Source: PWPR01 sp046542315
Lineage (GTDB): Bacteria > Bacillota > UBA994 > PWPR01
Length of the DNA: 17,674 nucleotides
Direction of reading: 5' to 3'
NCBI GenBank assembly: GCA_046542315.1
Contig: JBKHBO010000039.1
Coordinates: 1-17,674 of the forward strand
Program-made: the position numbers and the translations under genes
In this document: in pieces, positions 7,000 to 15,823 of the stretch
Numbering within the stretch: position 1 is the stretch's first letter
How the letters are laid out: every line of letters begins with the position of its first letter
The notes under the pieces: generated by a model
Told to the model about the DNA's origin: nothing
The model's input: the letters and a program-made list of their open reading frames with translations, nothing else
Databases searched by the model: none

Positions 7000-7815
7000 T
7001 TATTTCTTCTTATTCTTATCTAAATTAATGTTCATATTGCCAGTTTTGTAACCCTTTAAATCAACTGTCACGTAACTAAACCCTGTTTTTTTTAACTCTT
7101 TATATATTATTTCTCTTTTCTTTTCATCTAATAGCCTATTGATATCTTGTGGTAGTAATTCTATTCTTGCTAATTCTCCATGGTGTCTAACTCTATATTG
7201 TTTAAAGCCTTCTTTTTTAATAATCTCTTCAGCTAACTCTACTTGTCTTAAATTCTCTTTTGTTAAAAATGTATTGTAAGGAATTCTCGAAGCAAGACAA
7301 GCAAACGGTGGCTTTGTTGATGTTGGTAATTTTCTCATTTCAGACAAAGCATAAATATCACTTTTAGTCATTTCAGCCATTGCAAGTGGATGAAAGATTT
7401 CTAATTCATCACATGCTTTTAATCCTGGCCTATAATCTTTATAATCATCTAGATTTGTCCCATCAGCCAAAGTAAATCTCTCATCAACACTTTCGATCAA
7501 TGCACTAAAAATAGTTCTTTTACAGTGATAGCACCTATCTGGTGAATTCTCTCTTATCTTCTTATATTCAAGCAAAGGCATCTCTATTAACTCATGCTTT
7601 ATTTCATTTTCTTTAGCAAAATCAAATGCAAATTGTCCTTCTTCTTTGGCATGTAAAGGAGATATAGCAGTCAGTGCAATAACTTCTAAACCTTCAATAT
7701 CTTTGCAAACTGCTAGTAAATATGTACTATCTACCCCACCAGAAAATGCAACTGCAACATGTTTTTTCTCTAATAGTAATTCTTTTAGTCTATTTTCTTT
7801 TTTTATCAATTCCAT
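7000..7815 (-). CDS. larE: ATP-dependent sacrificial sulfur transferase LarE
   Basis: LarE is a PP-loop enzyme. In lactobacilli it adenylates the carboxylates of the LarB product and donates sulfur from its own cysteine to build the nickel-pincer nucleotide cofactor of lactate racemase-type enzymes. The 271 residues carry the PP-loop SGGVDS at 25-30 and the conserved RCYHCKRTIF segment with Cys95 and Cys98. The sequence KPPFACLASRIPY holds Cys173, which corresponds to the sulfur-donor cysteine of Lactobacillus LarE. A lysine-rich tail ends the protein. The ATG at 7815 follows TAGGAG, 9 bases after the TPR gene. LarA, LarB and LarC are not in the window, so its partners are elsewhere or it thiolates something else. 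Confidence 0.88.
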   Translation of the reverse strand: MELIKKENRLKELLLEKKHVAVAFSGGVDSTYLLAVCKDIEGLEVIALTAISPLHAKEEGQFAFDFAKENEIKHELIEMPLLEYKKIRENSPDRCYHCKRTIFSALIESVDERFTLADGTNLDDYKDYRPGLKACDELEIFHPLAMAEMTKSDIYALSEMRKLPTSTKPPFACLASRIPYNTFLTKENLRQVELAEEIIKKEGFKQYRVRHHGELARIELLPQDINRLLDEKKREIIYKELKKTGFSYVTVDLKGYKTGNMNINLDKNKKK

Positions 7816-7824
7816 TGTATTCTC

Positions 7825-9474
7825 CTACCTAGCAATCACGCTTTTAATATCATCTACTGCTCTTTGTATAGATTTAGCTTGAACGTTGTACCTTTTTGAC
7901 AATACCTCATAACTAATACTTTCTCCCATAAGATATAAAGTTATGTAAGCAATTGCTCCGACCCACACTTCTTCCTTGTTAATTCTTCTTAAGTTTGGAT
8001 GACCATAATTGCAATATGCATACCATAGTTTCTTAGCTAAAATAATTAATGTAGGGTCTTTGTATCTTTCTAAACTAGCATCAATTGCATTAAGTACAGA
8101 CTTATTTGTCTTCTTTTTATAATCAAATCCTTCGTCCAATATATATAGTTTACCTTTGTAGGTGTAATTATATACGTTTTTCAATTTTGGATTATATGCT
8201 TTTAAATACTCATACTTGATGCTGTCGTAAGAAGATAACAATATCTCTTGTACAATTTCTTGCTTATACTCATCTTCTAAATATCCAATTAGATTTTGAA
8301 TGAAATCAACAGTTCTGGGCGTACCATATTTTATATAATACTTCATTGCAATTAATAATATTTCGGGATTAATATCAGAAATATCAGACTCTTCATGGTG
8401 TTCGATTATATCTATTAAAGGCCACTCATAATTATAGTGAATAATTCTTTTTAAGTTCATAAAATCTTCTGTTCTTGTTATTAGCTGATAGTATAATTCT
8501 GCAGGAGAGTATATCCCTGCCATTAAAGCAGCTTGTCTCCAATAAGTCTTAGTTTTCTCAAGCTTCTCCAAATTTAATGAAGCTACTCCAAGCTGGTAAC
8601 AAAGCTCAACACTAATATCACCATCCCAATACACTTGTTGTAAAATACTATATGCTCGATTATGTTTGCCCATAATACCTAAAGTCTTTGTCCATGTTAA
8701 TAACTCTTTTAATAAATAAAATTCAAAATCATCTAAATTATCAATTATTTTTTGCAAACTTACTTCGTCTTGAAGGTAATAATAATAAAGTGCTAGATTA
8801 GACATAGCTCCGATATTTTGATCTTCAATCTCTAACACTTCCTCAATTAGTTCTAAAGCTACCTCTGGAAGTTCAGCTAATAAAGCTATCAAAGCAGCTT
8901 TATTAAGCAGCATAGATGATCTTCCTTCATTATCTAAAACCTCAAAACAAATATCTAAAGCCTTTTTATAATCATGATTATACATAAAGGATGAAATCTT
9001 CTCGTCCAGTTCTTTAATGAGTGAGTCATTCATCTCCGCTTTCTCTAAAGACTTTGAGACTTCCTCTTCTTCTAAGAAGTTCATTATTTGAATTGCTACA
9101 TCTTTCATTTCTTGATCATCTTCTACTTCTAGATATAAATCTAAGTATTCTCTAAACTTAGATAGCTCTTCAATCTCTGAGTAACAAAGTGCTAAATGGA
9201 AGTATGCTTCTGTAGCTAGATCTTCTGCTTTTAAAACATGTTCTTTCCAAACCTTAATAGCACCTTTGTAGTCCTCTAATTCCTCTAAAGTAAGTGCTAA
9301 ATTATAATAATTCCAAATATCATCTTTATTATACTTTGCTGAAAGCTCTAGCAACTCCTTAACTCGGGTCAAATTTCCCTTTTCATATTCTTGCATAGCT
9401 CTATTAAAATAAAACTGGGAACTTCTTCCAAAAGGTATTATATTGTTAATATTTTTCTGTTTTTTTCTATTCAC
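7825..9474 (-). CDS. Tetratricopeptide-repeat protein with possible C-terminal helix-turn-helix
   Basis: This 549-residue, acidic, almost fully helical protein is without signal peptide or membrane segment. TPR-like helix pairs begin near residue 20 (FYFNRAMQEYEKGNL), continue at about 55-75 (WNYYNLALTLEELEDYKGAI) and recur through the middle (for example YQLGVASLNLEKLEK). The last 80 residues differ. They contain a WVGAIAYITLYLM helix and then SYEVLSKRYNVQAKSIQRA, which looks like a helix-turn-helix (about 518-546). The start is GTG at 9474, 8 nt after GGGAGG; the overlapping ATG at 9476 is out of frame and meets a stop at once. It is transcribed with larE and divergent from argS. TPR plus a DNA-binding-like end suggests a scaffold or regulator, but this is inference. 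Confidence 0.82.
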   Translation of the reverse strand: MNRKKQKNINNIIPFGRSSQFYFNRAMQEYEKGNLTRVKELLELSAKYNKDDIWNYYNLALTLEELEDYKGAIKVWKEHVLKAEDLATEAYFHLALCYSEIEELSKFREYLDLYLEVEDDQEMKDVAIQIMNFLEEEEVSKSLEKAEMNDSLIKELDEKISSFMYNHDYKKALDICFEVLDNEGRSSMLLNKAALIALLAELPEVALELIEEVLEIEDQNIGAMSNLALYYYYLQDEVSLQKIIDNLDDFEFYLLKELLTWTKTLGIMGKHNRAYSILQQVYWDGDISVELCYQLGVASLNLEKLEKTKTYWRQAALMAGIYSPAELYYQLITRTEDFMNLKRIIHYNYEWPLIDIIEHHEESDISDINPEILLIAMKYYIKYGTPRTVDFIQNLIGYLEDEYKQEIVQEILLSSYDSIKYEYLKAYNPKLKNVYNYTYKGKLYILDEGFDYKKKTNKSVLNAIDASLERYKDPTLIILAKKLWYAYCNYGHPNLRRINKEEVWVGAIAYITLYLMGESISYEVLSKRYNVQAKSIQRAVDDIKSVIAR

Positions 9475-9502
9475 ATAAATATCCTCCCAATATAGTATAA
9501 TT

Positions 9503-9532
9503 ATTATATCATAAGTGTGTTAGTTATTTGAA
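9503..9532 (-). promoter_or_regulatory. Sigma-A promoter for the TPR-larE unit
   Basis: On the minus strand a -35 hexamer TTCAAA (9532-9527, four of six consensus bases) is separated by 18 nt from a perfect -10 TATAAT (9508-9503). It lies about 30 bases upstream of the GTG start at 9474 and ahead of its GGGAGG site. It overlaps the proposed argS promoter on the other strand, so the two divergent units may compete for polymerase. Confidence 0.6.
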
Positions 9533-9555
9533 TTTTCATTTTATTTTAATATACT
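9528..9555 (+). promoter_or_regulatory. Candidate sigma-A promoter for argS
   Basis: A -35 hexamer TTGAAT (9528-9533) and a -10 TATACT (9550-9555) are 16 nt apart, about 60 bases before the argS start. A second, weaker pair further down (TTGCAT at 9556 and TATTTT with TGTGG before it, 17-nt spacer) is also possible. The leader is too short for a T-box, and I saw no T-box motif in it. Confidence 0.5.
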
Positions 9556-9615
9556 TGCATTTTCAATTATTTTGTGGTATTTTTCCAGAATGAGACTAAC
9601 CGAGGAGGCTTTTAA

Positions 9616-11310
9616 ATGATTGATTGTAAAAAAATAATAAGCGAACTACTAGTTAATGAAATCGATAATTTAGACTATCAACAAATATATGACTTAATTG
9701 AAGTTCCTCCAAGAGCAGAAATGGGAGATTTTGCACTTCCTTGTTTTAAATTTGCAAAAATAATGCGCAAGTCTCCAAACCAAATTGCAAAAAACTTTGA
9801 AGACCTAGGCATTAATCATTCTATATTTTCTCAAATAGTGGCACAGGGCCCCTATTTAAACTTTTTCTTAGATTATAAAGAGTTTGCTAAATCTCTTTTA
9901 TCTGAAATTTTTGATAAAAATAAAGAATATGGTAGCGAGGAAGAAAAGAATAAAAATATTGTAATAGATTATTCTTCACCAAACATCGCAAAACCTTTCC
10001 ACATTGGACACCTAAGGTCAACAGTAATTGGACAATCTTTATATAATATATATAGTCATTTAGGCTATAGTTGTATAGGAATTAATCACTTAGGAGATTG
10101 GGGAACTCAGTTTGGCAAGCAAATTTTAGCTTACAAAATGTGGGGAGATGAAAAAGTCGTAGAAAAAGACCCTATCAATGAATTAGTAAAATTGTATGTA
10201 AAATTTCATGAAGAAGCAGATAAGAATCCCCAGCTTGAGGACAAAGCTAGGGAATGGTTTAAAAGATTAGAAAATGGCGATCAAGAAGCTCTAAAGATAT
10301 GGAAGTCTATCAGCAAAGCTAGCATGGAAGAGTTTAATAAGCTCTATTCTATTTTAGGAATAGACTTTGATTTTAATACTGGCGAAAGCTTTTACAGAGA
10401 TAAGGTTGACCCAGTCATAAATGAATTGGAAGAAAAGAACTTGATAAAAGAAAGTCAAGGTGCTCTGATAGTAGATCTAGGAGAAGAAATGCCTCCTTGC
10501 TTAATAAAAAAAGCCGATGGTACTACAATTTATACATCCAGAGATATTGCTGCAGCTTTTTATAGGAAGAACACTTTTGATTTCCATAAAGCTCTGTATG
10601 TAACAGATTATTCTCAAAGTCTCCATTTCAAGCAATGGATTAAAGTTATTGAATTAATGGGTTATGATTGGGCAGATAATATTTTCCATGTTCCTTTTGG
10701 AAGAGTAAGATTAACAGAAGGAAAAATGCAGACAAGAAAAGGAAATGTTATATTATTGAAAGAAGTTTTATCTGAAGCAATTGATAAAACTAGAAACATC
10801 ATTCAAGAAAGAAATCCAGAGTTGCCAAACAGAGAAATAATAGCTAAAGATGTTGCTGTTGGTGCATTGATTTTCAATGATTTATATAATAACAGAATTA
10901 ATGATATAGTATTTGACTGGGATGAGTTACTTAACTTTGAGGGCGAAACAGGACCATATATACAATACACTTTTGCTAGGTCATGTCGTGTTTTAGAAAA
11001 ATCTGTTGATGCTATAACACCTAATATTGATTATAGCTTATTAACAGATCAGGAGAGCATTGACTTGCTTAAAGTACTTTATGATTTTCCTAATGCAATT
11101 AAGGAAGCTGCACATCAACTAGAGCCTTCTTTAGTAAGCAGGCAAGTTATGAAAATAGCTAGAGCATTTAATAGATTTTATCATAATAATCAAATTATTG
11201 TTGATCAAGAAAATATTAGATTAGCAAGATTGTTATTATGTTACTCTGCAAATGTTGCTTTAGAAATTGGTTTAAATCTACTTAATATGCCAACTCCTAA
11301 TAGAATGTAA
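9616..11310 (+). CDS. argS: Arginyl-tRNA synthetase
   Basis: This class I synthetase charges tRNA(Arg). The 564 residues have the N-terminal Add-1 tRNA-binding domain (1 to about 110). The catalytic core follows with PFHIGHLRST (HIGH at 129-132), HLGDWGTQFG (158-167) and the KMSKS-type loop KMQTRKGN at 370-377. The helical DALR anticodon-binding domain forms the C-terminal ~120 residues. The ATG at 9616 has a strong AGGAGG site (9603-9608) 7 nt upstream. It is the only protein gene I call on the plus strand, a single-gene unit divergent from the TPR gene and convergent with the degV operon. Confidence 0.97.
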   Translation: MIDCKKIISELLVNEIDNLDYQQIYDLIEVPPRAEMGDFALPCFKFAKIMRKSPNQIAKNFEDLGINHSIFSQIVAQGPYLNFFLDYKEFAKSLLSEIFDKNKEYGSEEEKNKNIVIDYSSPNIAKPFHIGHLRSTVIGQSLYNIYSHLGYSCIGINHLGDWGTQFGKQILAYKMWGDEKVVEKDPINELVKLYVKFHEEADKNPQLEDKAREWFKRLENGDQEALKIWKSISKASMEEFNKLYSILGIDFDFNTGESFYRDKVDPVINELEEKNLIKESQGALIVDLGEEMPPCLIKKADGTTIYTSRDIAAAFYRKNTFDFHKALYVTDYSQSLHFKQWIKVIELMGYDWADNIFHVPFGRVRLTEGKMQTRKGNVILLKEVLSEAIDKTRNIIQERNPELPNREIIAKDVAVGALIFNDLYNNRINDIVFDWDELLNFEGETGPYIQYTFARSCRVLEKSVDAITPNIDYSLLTDQESIDLLKVLYDFPNAIKEAAHQLEPSLVSRQVMKIARAFNRFYHNNQIIVDQENIRLARLLLCYSANVALEIGLNLLNMPTPNRM

Positions 11311-11312
11311 AT

Positions 11313-11358
11313 AAAAAATCCTAGTCTCAGTTTTATATGAGACTAGGATTTATTTTTT
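11313..11358. terminator. Bidirectional terminator between argS and the iorAB-degV operon
   Basis: A perfect stem AAATCCTAGTCTCA (11316-11329) / TGAGACTAGGATTT (11338-11351) closes an 8-base loop. It is followed by TATTTTTTT on the plus strand and preceded by ATAAAAAA, which gives a U run on the minus strand. It begins two bases after the argS stop and ends at the degV stop, so it can serve both convergent units. Confidence 0.9.
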
Positions 11359-12206
11359 TACTCAAAAGTTATAGCTGTTCCGATAGTTCCAGGTCCTGTA
11401 TGTACCCCTATAACAGGGCCAACTTCGGTTACTATACTAGCTTTTATATTAAAAGCTTTTTCTAAATCACTTTTCAATAACTCCATAGCTTCATAAGCCA
11501 TGCCATGAGCAACTGCTAATCTTTTAACAGTTTTTCCTTTGCTAATACTTTGAAGATGACTTGAGATTTTTTTTATAGCTTTCTTTTGACTTCTAGTTTT
11601 GCCAAAAGCATGATAAAGTCCGTCCCTAACTATAATTATTGGTTTAATGTTAAGTAGAGATCCAAGTAAAGATTCTGCTTTCCCAATTCTACCACCCTTA
11701 TGTAAATATTCAAGAGTATCCAAAGTAAACATAACATGAGTAGATTTTCTTAACTTATCTAAATAATCTTTTATTTCCTCAAAAGGTAATCCTTTTTTTA
11801 TTACTTCAACAGCAGCTTCTACTTGAAGTCCAACTCCCACACTAATAGATTGACTGTCAAAAGCAAATACCTTTTCACCAAAATCTTTAGCTGCAGCTCT
11901 TGCAGAGTTAATTGTTCCACTTAATTTCTCAGATAAATGAATAGAAATTACTCTGTCATATGTCTCTAATAAGTCTTGATAAACTTCATAGAATTCATCT
12001 GGTGTTGGTTGTGAAGATGACGGCAGCTTTTTAGATTCATCTAGTCTTTTATAAAATTCCTTTGATGTAATGTCAATTCCATCTTTCAATACTTCTTCTC
12101 CAAAAATTACGTTTAAAGGTACGACAATTATTCCCAGTTTTTCAACTATTTCTTTAGGGATGTCAGCACAGCTATCTGTCACAACTGCAATATTTTCTTT
12201 ATTCAT
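11358..12206 (-). CDS. DegV-family fatty-acid-binding protein
   Basis: DegV/FakB-type proteins bind a fatty acid and present it to the kinase FakA for phospholipid synthesis. The 282 residues show the family landmarks: VVTDSCADIP at 8-17, SSSQPTPDEFYE at 63-74, LHKGGRIGKAESLLG at 168-182, and GPVIGVHTGPG near the C-terminus (263-273), where the bound acyl carboxylate is held. The ATG at 12206 has AAGGATGG upstream, and the gap to iorB is 34 bases, so it is probably cotranscribed with iorAB. No fakA is in the window. Which lipid it binds cannot be told, and a functional tie to indolepyruvate metabolism is not evident. Confidence 0.92.
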   Translation of the reverse strand: MNKENIAVVTDSCADIPKEIVEKLGIIVVPLNVIFGEEVLKDGIDITSKEFYKRLDESKKLPSSSQPTPDEFYEVYQDLLETYDRVISIHLSEKLSGTINSARAAAKDFGEKVFAFDSQSISVGVGLQVEAAVEVIKKGLPFEEIKDYLDKLRKSTHVMFTLDTLEYLHKGGRIGKAESLLGSLLNIKPIIIVRDGLYHAFGKTRSQKKAIKKISSHLQSISKGKTVKRLAVAHGMAYEAMELLKSDLEKAFNIKASIVTEVGPVIGVHTGPGTIGTAITFE

Positions 12207-12240
12207 TTTTATCCATCCTTATCTAAATGATGCTACACTT

Positions 12241-12813
12241 TTACTCAATGTTATAACCAATTTCAAATGCTTTTAAGTTTAGATCAACATACTTTTCCTT
12301 AATTTGGTTTTTCATAGCTTTATGCCAGTTTTCTATGGACACTTTCATTTTACTAGCTAAATACCCTAACATAATAATATTAACAACTTTAACGTTTCCT
12401 AATTCCTTTGCAATCTCTAATGCATTAATTGGAGTAATCTTAGCTACTTTTTCTAAATTACTGAGTATTTCTTGAGGGTATTCTGCATTGCCTGTGATAA
12501 CTGTCATTGGCTCTATCTCTTGCTCGTTTACTATTATCTCACCATTATCTTTAAGAAAATGCATTCTCCTCATCGCCTCAAGCAACTCAAAAGCCACAAT
12601 AAAATCTGCCTTCTTATTTTCAATTAATGGGGAGTACACTTTGTCAGCAAACTTTACATGCGTGATAACACTTCCACCTCTTTGTGCCATGCCATGAATC
12701 TCGCTAATTTTTACGTCATATCCTTCCAGCATTGCTACATCTGCTAATACTTTACTAGCCAATATTGTTCCTTGGCCACCTACTCCTGCTAGAATAATGT
12801 TCATTTCTTTCAT
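12241..12813 (-). CDS. iorB: Indolepyruvate ferredoxin oxidoreductase, beta subunit
   Basis: This is the smaller subunit of the TPP enzyme that oxidatively decarboxylates aryl-pyruvates (from Trp, Phe and Tyr) to aryl-acetyl-CoA while reducing ferredoxin. The 190 residues form the gamma-type pyruvate-oxidoreductase domain: IILAGVGGQGTILASKVLA at the start with the GVGGQG loop (10-15), then HGMAQRGGSVITHV and the ADFIVAFELLEAMR stretch. The ATG at 12813 follows GGGAGGAG, which is formed by the last codons of iorA, 7 nt away, and the genes are four bases apart. This favours coupled, stoichiometric synthesis. Confidence 0.95.
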   Translation of the reverse strand: MKEMNIILAGVGGQGTILASKVLADVAMLEGYDVKISEIHGMAQRGGSVITHVKFADKVYSPLIENKKADFIVAFELLEAMRRMHFLKDNGEIIVNEQEIEPMTVITGNAEYPQEILSNLEKVAKITPINALEIAKELGNVKVVNIIMLGYLASKMKVSIENWHKAMKNQIKEKYVDLNLKAFEIGYNIE

Positions 12814-12817
12814 TGAA

Positions 12818-14539
12818 CTACTCCTCCCTCTTTATTGCCCCAACTGGACAAACTCGCTGGCAAACTCCACAAGAGACACATAAAGCATCATTTATATGAG
12901 ATTTGTTATCTTTGAATGTAATAGCAGGGCAACCTACCTTCATACAGGCCTTGCATCCTATACAAACATCTTGATCTACATATGTTTTAACAGGATCTGG
13001 CTTAATTATTAAAGCACAAGGGCGTTTCACAACAATTACAGAAAGTTCATCTGCAGCTGTTTCTTCTTTAAGCAGTTTTTCCAAGTCTTTTAGTTCAAAA
13101 GGATCTATTGAAAATACTCTCCTTACTCCCATTGCCTTAACTACAGCCTCAATATCTATTTTATGGGTTTTATCCATCCTTAGGGTATAACCAGTAGTTG
13201 GGTTTTGCTGATGTCCTGTCATAGCAGTAATGCTGTTATCTAAAATCATCACTGTGCCAGTTCCCTTATTATAAAGCATCTCTACTATTCCAGTTAAACC
13301 AGAATGCATAAATGTAGAGTCTCCTATAACTGCCACTGTATTTTTACCTAGCTCTGGGTTTGCTTTTTCCATGCCTAAAGCTGTTCCAATACTAGCTCCC
13401 ATGCATAATGTTGTGTGCATTGCTTCAAGTGGTGGGAGTGCTCCTAAAGTATAACAACCGATATCGCCAGTTACATTTAATTTTAACTTTTTAAGCACAT
13501 AAAAGGTTCCTCTATGAGGGCATCCTGGACATAACACTGGGGGTCTAATCGGTACATTTCTTTCTTCTCTTTGCTCGATTTGTTCGCCAGTAATAACACT
13601 TTTAATCATTGCTGGTGTATATTCACCTATCATTGTAAATTCTTCTTTACCAATACAGTTAATACCCATAGCTTTAACTTTTTCCTCAATAACTGGATCT
13701 AGTTCTTCAACAATATAAAGCTTTTCAACTTTGTCTGCAAAGTCTCTAATTTTTTTCTCTGGCATCGGATATGTAAATCCTAATTTCAGCACTGATACAT
13801 CAGGCATAGCTTCTTTAACATATTGATATGTAATACCACTTGTTATAATGCCAATGTCAGTATTACCCATTTCAGAGTAATTCAATTCAGTATTATCAGA
13901 GTACTCTCTGAGTTTTTCTATTCTTTCTTCTACTAATACATGCTTTGGTCTAGCAAAAGCGGGCATCATTACATTTTTAGCTGGATCCTTCTTATATTCT
14001 TTTAACTTATACTCTTGCCTATCTCCATATTCCACTAAAGATTTCGAATGAGAAATTCTAGTAGTTGTTCTTAAAATAACTGGTGTGTCAAATTGCTCAC
14101 TGATTTCAAGAGCTTTTCCAACCATATCTTTAGCTTCTTGACTATCTGATGGTTCTAAGAGAGGAACCTTTGCAAATTTTGCATATCTTCTATTATCTTG
14201 CTCATTTTGAGAACTATGCATTCCAGGATCATCTGCAGATAAAATTACTAGCCCTCCATTTGAACCAATGTATGACATTGTGAACAATGGATCAGCAGCT
14301 ACATTTAAACCTACATGCTTCATTGCGACTAAAGTTCTAGCTCCCGCCATAGAGGACCCAGCAGCAACCTCAAACGCAACCTTCTCATTCACTGACCATT
14401 GAGAATTAATTTCCTCGTATTGAGCAACATTCTCTAATGTCTCTGTACTTGGTGTCCCTGGATAAGCTGTAGCAAAATGTACGCCATACTCCCAAGCCCC
14501 TAAAGCAATTGCTTCATTTCCCGTAAGTAATTTTTTCAT
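12818..14539 (-). CDS. iorA: Indolepyruvate ferredoxin oxidoreductase, alpha subunit
   Basis: This is the catalytic subunit for ferredoxin-linked oxidation of aryl-pyruvates in amino-acid fermentation. In 573 residues it carries the pyruvate-oxidoreductase N-terminal domain (TGNEAIALGAWEYGV, YPGTPSTE near 26-33) and LCPGCPHRG at 336-344. The TPP fold runs from GDIGCYTLGA (358-367) to GDSTFMHSGLTG (406-417) and LDN near 433-435. Two [4Fe-4S] ferredoxin motifs lie at the C-terminus: Cys526/529/532/537 and Cys554/557/560/564. The first has four residues between its third and fourth Cys, as other IorA proteins do. It is the first gene of iorA-iorB-degV. Aromatic amino-acid catabolism is the expected role. 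Confidence 0.96.
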   Translation of the reverse strand: MKKLLTGNEAIALGAWEYGVHFATAYPGTPSTETLENVAQYEEINSQWSVNEKVAFEVAAGSSMAGARTLVAMKHVGLNVAADPLFTMSYIGSNGGLVILSADDPGMHSSQNEQDNRRYAKFAKVPLLEPSDSQEAKDMVGKALEISEQFDTPVILRTTTRISHSKSLVEYGDRQEYKLKEYKKDPAKNVMMPAFARPKHVLVEERIEKLREYSDNTELNYSEMGNTDIGIITSGITYQYVKEAMPDVSVLKLGFTYPMPEKKIRDFADKVEKLYIVEELDPVIEEKVKAMGINCIGKEEFTMIGEYTPAMIKSVITGEQIEQREERNVPIRPPVLCPGCPHRGTFYVLKKLKLNVTGDIGCYTLGALPPLEAMHTTLCMGASIGTALGMEKANPELGKNTVAVIGDSTFMHSGLTGIVEMLYNKGTGTVMILDNSITAMTGHQQNPTTGYTLRMDKTHKIDIEAVVKAMGVRRVFSIDPFELKDLEKLLKEETAADELSVIVVKRPCALIIKPDPVKTYVDQDVCIGCKACMKVGCPAITFKDNKSHINDALCVSCGVCQRVCPVGAIKREE

Positions 14540-14578
14540 CTTCTACCTACCTTTCGTATTTCTTTGTCATATGTTTCT

Positions 14579-14606
14579 ATTTTACTGTATTTAGTAATTT
14601 TATGAA
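14579..14606 (-). promoter_or_regulatory. Candidate sigma-A promoter for iorA-iorB-degV
   Basis: On the minus strand TTCATA (14606-14601) and TAAAAT (14584-14579) are 16 nt apart and lie about 40 bases before the iorA start at 14539. The -10 matches five and the -35 four of six consensus bases. I see no operator or riboswitch in the remaining leader. Confidence 0.4.
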
Positions 14607-14617
14607 AGTCATACCAT

Positions 14618-14650
14618 AAAAAAAGCTCTTACCTTTCAAAGTAAGAGCTT
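14618..14650 (-). terminator. Rho-independent terminator after the M20 peptidase gene
   Basis: In the minus sense AAGCUCUUAC (14650-14641) and GUAAGAGCUU (14632-14623) form a perfect 10-bp stem around UUUGAAAG, followed by a run of U. It lies about 35 bases past the peptidase stop and before the iorA promoter. Confidence 0.87.
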
Positions 14651-14684
14651 CGATTAATTTTTACATTAATACCTAAGTTATTAA

Positions 14685-15821
14685 TTATTCAAGATTTTCA
14701 ACTAGCAAAGTAAGTAAAAGAATTCCTTTTTGAGCTGGTTTTATATCTAATATTTCATCTTTTCTATGAGCATATTTACCGGAAGTAACCCCCAAACATA
14801 TAGCTGGTTTACCTTGGCTCAACGGAATATTTGCATCTGTTGAACTAGAACTCCCTTTAGTAGACAAATCTAAATACTCTAATATTTCTATAGTTTTTTG
14901 TATTAAGATGTGCTCTCTAGGTAAGTATCCAACAGGTCTATCTCCAACAATTTCAATTTCAGCTTGGACCTCATCTTGCTCTGCTACTTTTGCAATGATA
15001 TCTCTGACTCTATTCTCTAATTCCTCTAAAGGTTCTTTTGCCTCCGAGCGCATATCAATTAACATAGAAGCCTCTGCTGCAATTGTATTAATTGATGTGC
15101 CACCCTCAATCACACCAACATTGTACGATGTTTTTGGATCAGTAGGAACCTCTAATTTTGCTATATTACTAATCATTGTTCCAAGAGAGTGAATTGCTGA
15201 AGGCACTCCAAAAGCTCCCCAACTGTGTCCACCTTCTGTAGAAACATTGACTCTTAACCTCTTGCTACCAATTCCTCCATGAGTAATTCCACCTAAATTA
15301 CCATCAACTGCAACTACGTAATCAACTTTATCCGCTAACTTAGAAAACGCAGCCTTCATTCCCCTTAGGTCCCCTAGACCTTCCTCACATACAGTACCCA
15401 CTAAATATATGTCACCATGTTTAAAATTTAATTCTGATAAAGCTTTTGCTAATAAAATAATTCCTGCAACTCCTGCAGAATTATCTCTAATACCAGGAGC
15501 AAATAGTTGATCTCCTTTTCTTGTCACGCTGACATCTGTTCCTTTGGGAAAAACAGTATCTGTGTGAGCTGCAAACATTAGGTTAGGTTTATTTTGAGTA
15601 TTACCCTTTTTAAAAGCTACTACATTATTGATTTCGTCAATTTTGACATCAAATCCAAAATCAGCTAGCCTTTTAGCAATGTATTTTGCTCTCTTTTCCT
15701 CATGATAGCTAGGTGCTGGAATTTCACATATATTAGTTACCTCTTTTACAAAAGTATCCAGCTCTCTTTGGCTAAAGTTTTCTAGTTCCTTCAATCGTTC
15801 CTTAGTTAAATTCAAACTCAT
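14685..15821 (-). CDS. M20-family zinc metallopeptidase (PepT/ArgE-like)
   Basis: This 378-residue cytosolic di-zinc exopeptidase or amidase belongs to the M20/M25/M40 clan. Motifs in order: the first zinc box AAHTDTVF (His and Asp), then GIRDNSAG (bridging Asp), then VCEEGLGDLRG (catalytic Glu-Glu). The lid/dimerisation domain begins with GGHSWGAFG, and later come INTIAAEASMLIDMRSEA and SSSSTDANIPLS. The closest families are tripeptide aminopeptidase-like proteins; the true substrate is unknown. The reading frame stays open up to 15860, but I chose the ATG at 15821. It has AAAGGAG 7 nt upstream and lies two bases past the stop of the QueG-like gene, while a longer start would overlap that gene. 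It fits a peptide-using fermenter. Confidence 0.92.
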   Translation of the reverse strand: MSLNLTKERLKELENFSQRELDTFVKEVTNICEIPAPSYHEEKRAKYIAKRLADFGFDVKIDEINNVVAFKKGNTQNKPNLMFAAHTDTVFPKGTDVSVTRKGDQLFAPGIRDNSAGVAGIILLAKALSELNFKHGDIYLVGTVCEEGLGDLRGMKAAFSKLADKVDYVVAVDGNLGGITHGGIGSKRLRVNVSTEGGHSWGAFGVPSAIHSLGTMISNIAKLEVPTDPKTSYNVGVIEGGTSINTIAAEASMLIDMRSEAKEPLEELENRVRDIIAKVAEQDEVQAEIEIVGDRPVGYLPREHILIQKTIEILEYLDLSTKGSSSSTDANIPLSQGKPAICLGVTSGKYAHRKDEILDIKPAQKGILLLTLLVENLE

Positions 15822-15823
15822 AG

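Noticed and set aside
9589..9598. The string TGAGACTA before argS recurring in the argS terminator
   Set aside because: A short match of 8 bases with no further pairing or symmetry; chance is sufficient.
9533..9615. T-box or riboswitch in the argS leader
   Set aside because: The leader is under 70 bases from the proposed promoter, with no T-box consensus and no antiterminator hairpin.
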